From the NCBI RefSeq assembly GCF_000774145.1, contig NZ_KN322983.1, positions 62,001 through 126,000 on the forward strand: a stretch of DNA of 64,000 nucleotides. The letters run 5' to 3'. Numbering within the stretch: position 1 is the first letter of the stretch; every line of letters begins with the position of its first letter. A program made the position numbers and the translations under genes. This stretch comes from Pseudomonas mediterranea CFBP 5447 (GTDB taxonomy: Bacteria; Pseudomonadota; Gammaproteobacteria; Pseudomonadales; Pseudomonadaceae). Of this stretch, positions 59,060 through 64,000 are shown in pieces. Below the pieces are notes generated by a model, which was not told the DNA's origin, ran no database searches, and was given only the letters and a program-made list of their open reading frames with translations.

Positions 59060-59084
59060 CATCGCGAGCAGGCTCGCTCCCACA
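59060..59084. repeat. Single REP unit
   Basis: Unpaired ATCGCGAGCAGGCTCGCTCC just downstream of the chemoreceptor stop. Confidence 0.8.
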
Positions 59085-59089
59085 CGCTG

Positions 59090-61024
59090 TCATGCCCTGA
59101 ACTGCCCCAGGCTCGCCTTCAACTGCGCCGCCAGATTGTCCAGCACCTTGCCACTCGCCGTCGTCTCGACCACAGCTTGAGCCGCTTTCTCGGCTTGAAC
59201 GTGAATGGTCTCGACCCGCCCACGCACCGCCTGCGCGCCTTGGGCCTGATGAGCCGCTGCCTGAGTCGCCAGGCCAATCGCCGCGTGCACCTGCTCCACG
59301 GAAGCCTGTACCGACTGTTGCAGGCGGGCACTGTCACGCAACACCAACAACCCCTCGCTGGCCTGCCGCCCGGCCTGGCCGATCGCGGCCACCGCCTCTC
59401 GGGCCCCCTGCTGCAACGCCACGATATGGGCCTGGATGTCACCGGTGGAACTCTGGGTCTTGCTCGCCAGCGCCCGTACCTCATCCGCCACCACGGCAAA
59501 GCCACGCCCGGTTTCCCCGGCCCGCGCCGCTTCGATGGCCGCGTTCAGGGCCAGCAGATTGGTCTGCTCGGCGATGCCGTGAATGACCGTCAGCACCACT
59601 TCGATCTGCTCGCTCTGCTGCGCCAGTCGCTCGATCACCTTCGCCCCGGTGTCCACCTGCCCGGCCAGCGCCTCGATCAGCCCACTGACCTTGGCCGAAG
59701 TACGGGTGTTTTCATCAGTGGCCTGGCGAATCTCGACCACCTGCTGCAGGGCCGCCTGCATCGCCTGGCTTTCCGACTGTGCTTCGTCGGCCATCTGCGA
59801 CAGCGCACGCAAACTCTCCGCCACCTCATCACGCTGCATACCGGCCGCCGCATCGGCGCCGGAGTTGCGCAAGGTCATTGCGCCGATTTCCACACCAGTG
59901 CGCTGGGCGACATCACCCGCCTCGCGCACGATGGGTTGCAACTTATCCACGAAGCGATTGACCGCCGAGGCCATGTCGCCGATTTCATCCTTGCTGTTGA
60001 TCTGTACACGCTTGGTCAGGTCACCCTCCCCGGCCGCCAGATCATTCATAGCCGCAATCAGCAGCTTCAAGCGATTGACCACCCGACGCCCCAGCACCAC
60101 GGCCAACAGCAGCAGTACGCCGAAGCCCACCAGTGCCAGGCCGAGACCGATGCGCCAGCGCAAGGTACTTGCCGCTTCCTGCACCGTGCCGGAGGTATTG
60201 GTCTGCATCTGCGTAGCAGTGGCCTGTGCCGATTGCAGGCGGCCGCGCATGGCAGCGGCACTGTCGGCGGCGGCGCCCTTGAGGCTGTCACCGACCAGTT
60301 GATCGCTGCTGGCAATCAATGCCGAAAAACGCTGATCCAGCGCCTTCAGATCGGATTCCACCGAAGCAGTGGAGACCCCCATCAATACCTTGCCGATTTC
60401 CACCCCATTGGGATTGATCGACGCCTCCAGGTAGTACACCGATGGATCGGTCTTCGCAGCGTCCAGCACCTTGTCCAGCGCCCGCTCGCCCTTGCCTTTC
60501 TCCAGCAACGCCTTGTTGATCGCGTTATCCCGGTTCAGGTAACGGGTCAAGTGCTCACCGTTGGCATCGTCGTAGATGACGAACAAGACGTTGGGGTTGC
60601 GCTGAGCCCGGCGGGCAAATTCGGAGAGCGTCGGTATGTCGCTGTCCCACATGGCGCGGGGAGCGACGGAAGCCAGGAGCTGCGCCATATCATTGGCGGA
60701 GTCCTTGAGTGCCTTTTCCAGCGTCGTCCGCAGCTGCGACTGCTCATCTTTCAGGCGCGTGGAAAGACCCGCGTTCAATCGCTGGCGGGTATTGGCGGAC
60801 AAACTGTCCAGGCTCGAGGTGACCTCCCGCCCAGCCTGCTCCAGCTCGCCGGAGAGTTTCTGGCTGTCAGCACCCAGGCGCGTGCCCAGGTCGGTTTCGA
60901 GCGCCGTGACCGTGCTGCGGGTCAGGGCAACCGCCACCAGCACCTGCACCAAAAGGGCGATACCAAGGGTAACGAACACAGGCCGTAGCAAACGGCTTTG
61001 TAACAGTGAGAGAACGGCCGACAC
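59090..61024 (-). CDS. Methyl-accepting chemotaxis protein
   Basis: A 644-residue chemoreceptor; the GTG at 61024 with GAGGG 8 bases upstream starts just before the first helix (residues ~13-34, [19 protein letters not shown]). A ~250-residue periplasmic sensor domain ([22 protein letters not shown] near 130) is followed by a second helix near 288-310, a HAMP domain and the MCP signalling domain with the hairpin tip [19 protein letters not shown]. The ligand is unknown. Longer in-frame starts up to 61138 lack ribosome sites. Confidence 0.92.
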   Translation of the reverse strand: MSAVLSLLQSRLLRPVFVTLGIALLVQVLVAVALTRSTVTALETDLGTRLGADSQKLSGELEQAGREVTSSLDSLSANTRQRLNAGLSTRLKDEQSQLRTTLEKALKDSANDMAQLLASVAPRAMWDSDIPTLSEFARRAQRNPNVLFVIYDDANGEHLTRYLNRDNAINKALLEKGKGERALDKVLDAAKTDPSVYYLEASINPNGVEIGKVLMGVSTASVESDLKALDQRFSALIASSDQLVGDSLKGAAADSAAAMRGRLQSAQATATQMQTNTSGTVQEAASTLRWRIGLGLALVGFGVLLLLAVVLGRRVVNRLKLLIAAMNDLAAGEGDLTKRVQINSKDEIGDMASAVNRFVDKLQPIVREAGDVAQRTGVEIGAMTLRNSGADAAAGMQRDEVAESLRALSQMADEAQSESQAMQAALQQVVEIRQATDENTRTSAKVSGLIEALAGQVDTGAKVIERLAQQSEQIEVVLTVIHGIAEQTNLLALNAAIEAARAGETGRGFAVVADEVRALASKTQSSTGDIQAHIVALQQGAREAVAAIGQAGRQASEGLLVLRDSARLQQSVQASVEQVHAAIGLATQAAAHQAQGAQAVRGRVETIHVQAEKAAQAVVETTASGKVLDNLAAQLKASLGQFRA

Positions 61025-61124
61025 GGGAAATCCCTCTACGAACGCCATTAAATTGATGGCACTCGTCAAGATGTGCCAGTAATGGAGTTGCATAGCAAGT
61101 GTTGTGCCGTCGGCAGGCAGAAAC

Positions 61125-61158
61125 GACAAAGGACCCATATGAGGGTCCTTTGTCTTTT
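61125..61158. terminator. Terminator of purA
   Basis: GACAAAGGACCC - ATATG - AGGGTCCTTTGTC, flanked by A/T-rich bases; it ends 15 bases before the purA stop and may also insulate the chemoreceptor promoter. Confidence 0.88.
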
Positions 61159-61172
61159 ACATCAGCGACTTA

Positions 61173-62519
<1,347 letters not shown>

Positions 62520-63707
62520 TCAAGAAGCCAGCGGCAATACTTGCCAAAGCCCGTTCTGCTGAATCAATTGCCGGTCGCAGTCCGCTTCACGGGCGGCGGC
62601 CAAAGGCTGCCCAGGCAACGCCTGGACGACACGCTGACCCTCACTGCGCAACTGGCAGACAGCCTGCCAGAGTGCCGCATCCGTACTGTCAGGCATCCAG
62701 ATACCGCCGGACGGTAGCTCGACTTCAGCACGCCCCAGGGTCACCAGGGTTTTCAGATCGGTAGAGAAACCGGTCGCCGGACGGGCGCGACCGAAGTCGG
62801 CGCCGATGTCGTCGTAACGACCGCCCTGGGCGATGGACTGGCCCACGCCCGGCACGAACACGGCGAACACCACGCCGGTGTGGTAGTGGTAACCACGCAA
62901 CTCGCCCAGGTCGAAATACAACGGCAGCTCGGGGAAACGCACCGACAGACGCTCGGCGATCGCCAGCAGGTCGTCCAGCGCCGCCAGTACAGGCGCCGGT
63001 GCATGGGCCAGGCGCTCACGTGCCGCCGCCAGCACTTCACGGCCGCCGCACAGGTCTACCAGCGCCCGCAGCATGTCGGACAGATCGGCCGGCAAACCTT
63101 CGGTCAGGCTGATGACCTCATCGATGGCCTTGCGCTGCAAGGCGTCGAACAGCCGTTGCTCCACTTCACCGGACAGACCGGCCGCACGGGCCAGGCCGCG
63201 ATAGATACCGACGTGACCCAGGTCCATGTGGACATCCGGCACGTCGGCCAGTTGCAACATGGCCAACATCAGGCTGATGACTTCCACGTCGCTGCTCGGG
63301 CTGGCATCGCCATACAATTCGGCACCCAGCTGGATCGGGCTGCGCGAAGACGACAGGGCGCGCGGCTGGGCATGCAACACACTGCCGGCGTAGCACAGGC
63401 GACTGGGCCCTTCACGGCGCAGCGTATGGGCGTCGATACGCGCTACCTGGGGCGTGATGTCGGCTCGAAAACCCATCTGCCGGCCCGACTGCGGATCGAC
63501 GACCTTGAAGGTGCGCAGATCCAGGTCCTGGCCCGCGCCGGTCAGCAGGGATTCCAGGTACTCGATATGCGGGGTAACGACGAACTCGTAACCCCAGCTC
63601 TGGAACAGATCCAACACCTGCCGACGCGCTACTTCGATACGCGCAGCTTCCGGTGGCAGTACTTCTTCGATGCCATCTGGCAGCAGCCAGCGGTCTACCG
63701 TTGCCAT
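62520..63707 (-). CDS. hisZ: ATP phosphoribosyltransferase regulatory subunit HisZ
   Basis: A 395-residue paralogue of histidyl-tRNA synthetase that lacks tRNA-binding parts and activates short-form HisG at the first step of histidine synthesis. Text [49 protein letters not shown] (residues ~6-55) and [15 protein letters not shown] near 78 show the class II synthetase fold. hisG is not in the window. The gene precedes purA. Confidence 0.95.
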   Translation of the reverse strand: MATVDRWLLPDGIEEVLPPEAARIEVARRQVLDLFQSWGYEFVVTPHIEYLESLLTGAGQDLDLRTFKVVDPQSGRQMGFRADITPQVARIDAHTLRREGPSRLCYAGSVLHAQPRALSSSRSPIQLGAELYGDASPSSDVEVISLMLAMLQLADVPDVHMDLGHVGIYRGLARAAGLSGEVEQRLFDALQRKAIDEVISLTEGLPADLSDMLRALVDLCGGREVLAAARERLAHAPAPVLAALDDLLAIAERLSVRFPELPLYFDLGELRGYHYHTGVVFAVFVPGVGQSIAQGGRYDDIGADFGRARPATGFSTDLKTLVTLGRAEVELPSGGIWMPDSTDAALWQAVCQLRSEGQRVVQALPGQPLAAAREADCDRQLIQQNGLWQVLPLAS

Positions 63708-63857
63708 TACGCCATTCCCCTATGGTCCGGGCGGCCAGCCTTCGGGCAAGCCTTGAGTGAAGCAGAAAATGCCTGCGCCTTGCGATTATGCGTAAACAGC
63801 GCGCAAGAGCGACGTGACGAATGGCGTCATGCCGTTCAGTCAAGGTCGATTGAATCC

Positions 63858-63948
63858 CGTGGCGAGGGAGCTTGCTCCCGCTAGGCTGCGAAGCGGCCCT
63901 TTTGTGAGCGCTTCGCACTCAAGCGGGAGCAAGCTCCCTCGCCACAGG
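63858..63948. repeat. GCGAGGGAGCTTGCTCCC-type doublet
   Basis: TGGCGAGGGAGCTTGCTCCC and GGGAGCAAGCTCCCTCGCCA enclose GCTGCGAAGCGGCC and GAGCGCTTCGCACTC hairpins. Same class as the repeat at 29469. Confidence 0.88.
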
Positions 63949-63951
63949 ACT

Positions 63952-64000
63952 TTAACCAACTCTTGGAATGAACCGCACTACCGCCTCGCCCGGCACTTTC
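63952..64000 (-). CDS. C-terminal end of an unidentified gene
   Basis: The last 15 codons of a minus-strand frame are visible before TAA at 63952, reading KVPGEAVVRFIPRVG. The gene starts beyond the right edge. It directly abuts a repeat element, as many gene ends here do. I do not recognise the sequence; a DUF2065 or hflC gene would be expected near hisZ in other pseudomonads, but this end does not look like either. Confidence 0.4.
   Translation of the reverse strand, partial: KVPGEAVVRFIPRVG

Overview
The window looks like a chromosomal segment of a fluorescens-group Pseudomonas. The evidence is high GC, typical Pseudomonas proteins (azurin, AmaA/AmaB, DesT-like regulator, Bra/Liv transporter), about 20 REP/REPIN-type palindromes of the GTGGGAGCGAGC family, and a gene order that, from memory, broadly follows the P. 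aeruginosa PA4858-PA4939 region with insertions. I see no integrase, insertion sequence, prophage or CRISPR array. All identifications come from reading the sequence; no database was searched.

Layout. (1) 1-9.7 kb: end of urtA, then urtBCDE (urea ABC importer), ureD, ureA, two GNAT acetyltransferases, ureB and ureC. (2) 9.8-19.8 kb: chaperone genes cbpM/cbpA and a YegD-type Hsp70, an AI-2E-family permease, PsiF, a lipase, a bacterioferritin-like protein, an AsmA-family protein, a secreted protein built of 13-residue repeats, and a DesT-like TetR regulator. (3) 20.0-22.4 kb: ureE, ureF, ureG and a HupE/UreJ nickel-permease-like gene complete urea uptake and hydrolysis. (4) 22.7-31 kb: an AGE-family epimerase, an SDR, an 800-bp non-coding stretch with DnaA-box-like sites, and the branched-chain amino acid transporter livKHMGF, whose first gene has a textbook sigma-54 promoter and a 23-bp-spaced repeat array upstream. 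(5) 31-38.9 kb: amaB-amaA (pipecolate/lysine catabolism) with a divergent LysR gene, pncB-nadE (NAD salvage), azurin and a LOG-family hydrolase. (6) 38.9-46.5 kb: a NUDIX gene, then a three-gene cluster of transglutaminase-like, ATP-grasp/alpha-E and transglutaminase/amidoligase proteins, a widespread but functionally obscure peptide-ligase-type system. (7) 46.6-48.6 kb: an accessory three-gene unit, a glycine-rich membrane-inserting protein followed by two paralogous four-helix membrane proteins, which resembles a toxin with duplicated immunity genes. (8) 48.8-64 kb: conserved housekeeping genes: YgiQ radical SAM, dnaB, rplI, DUF2232, rpsR, rpsF, rlmB, rnr, tRNA-Leu(CAG), a chemoreceptor, purA, hisZ and the last codons of an unidentified gene.

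How it works together. Urea is imported by UrtABCDE, hydrolysed by UreABC, and the enzyme is nickel-loaded by UreDEFG, with HupE/UreJ probably bringing in nickel. Nitrogen scavenging also appears in the amino acid transporter and the lysine/pipecolate genes. The most interesting unexplained items are the candidate toxin/immunity unit, the sigma-54/iteron-like livK control region, the DnaA-box cluster and the transglutaminase/ATP-grasp operon.
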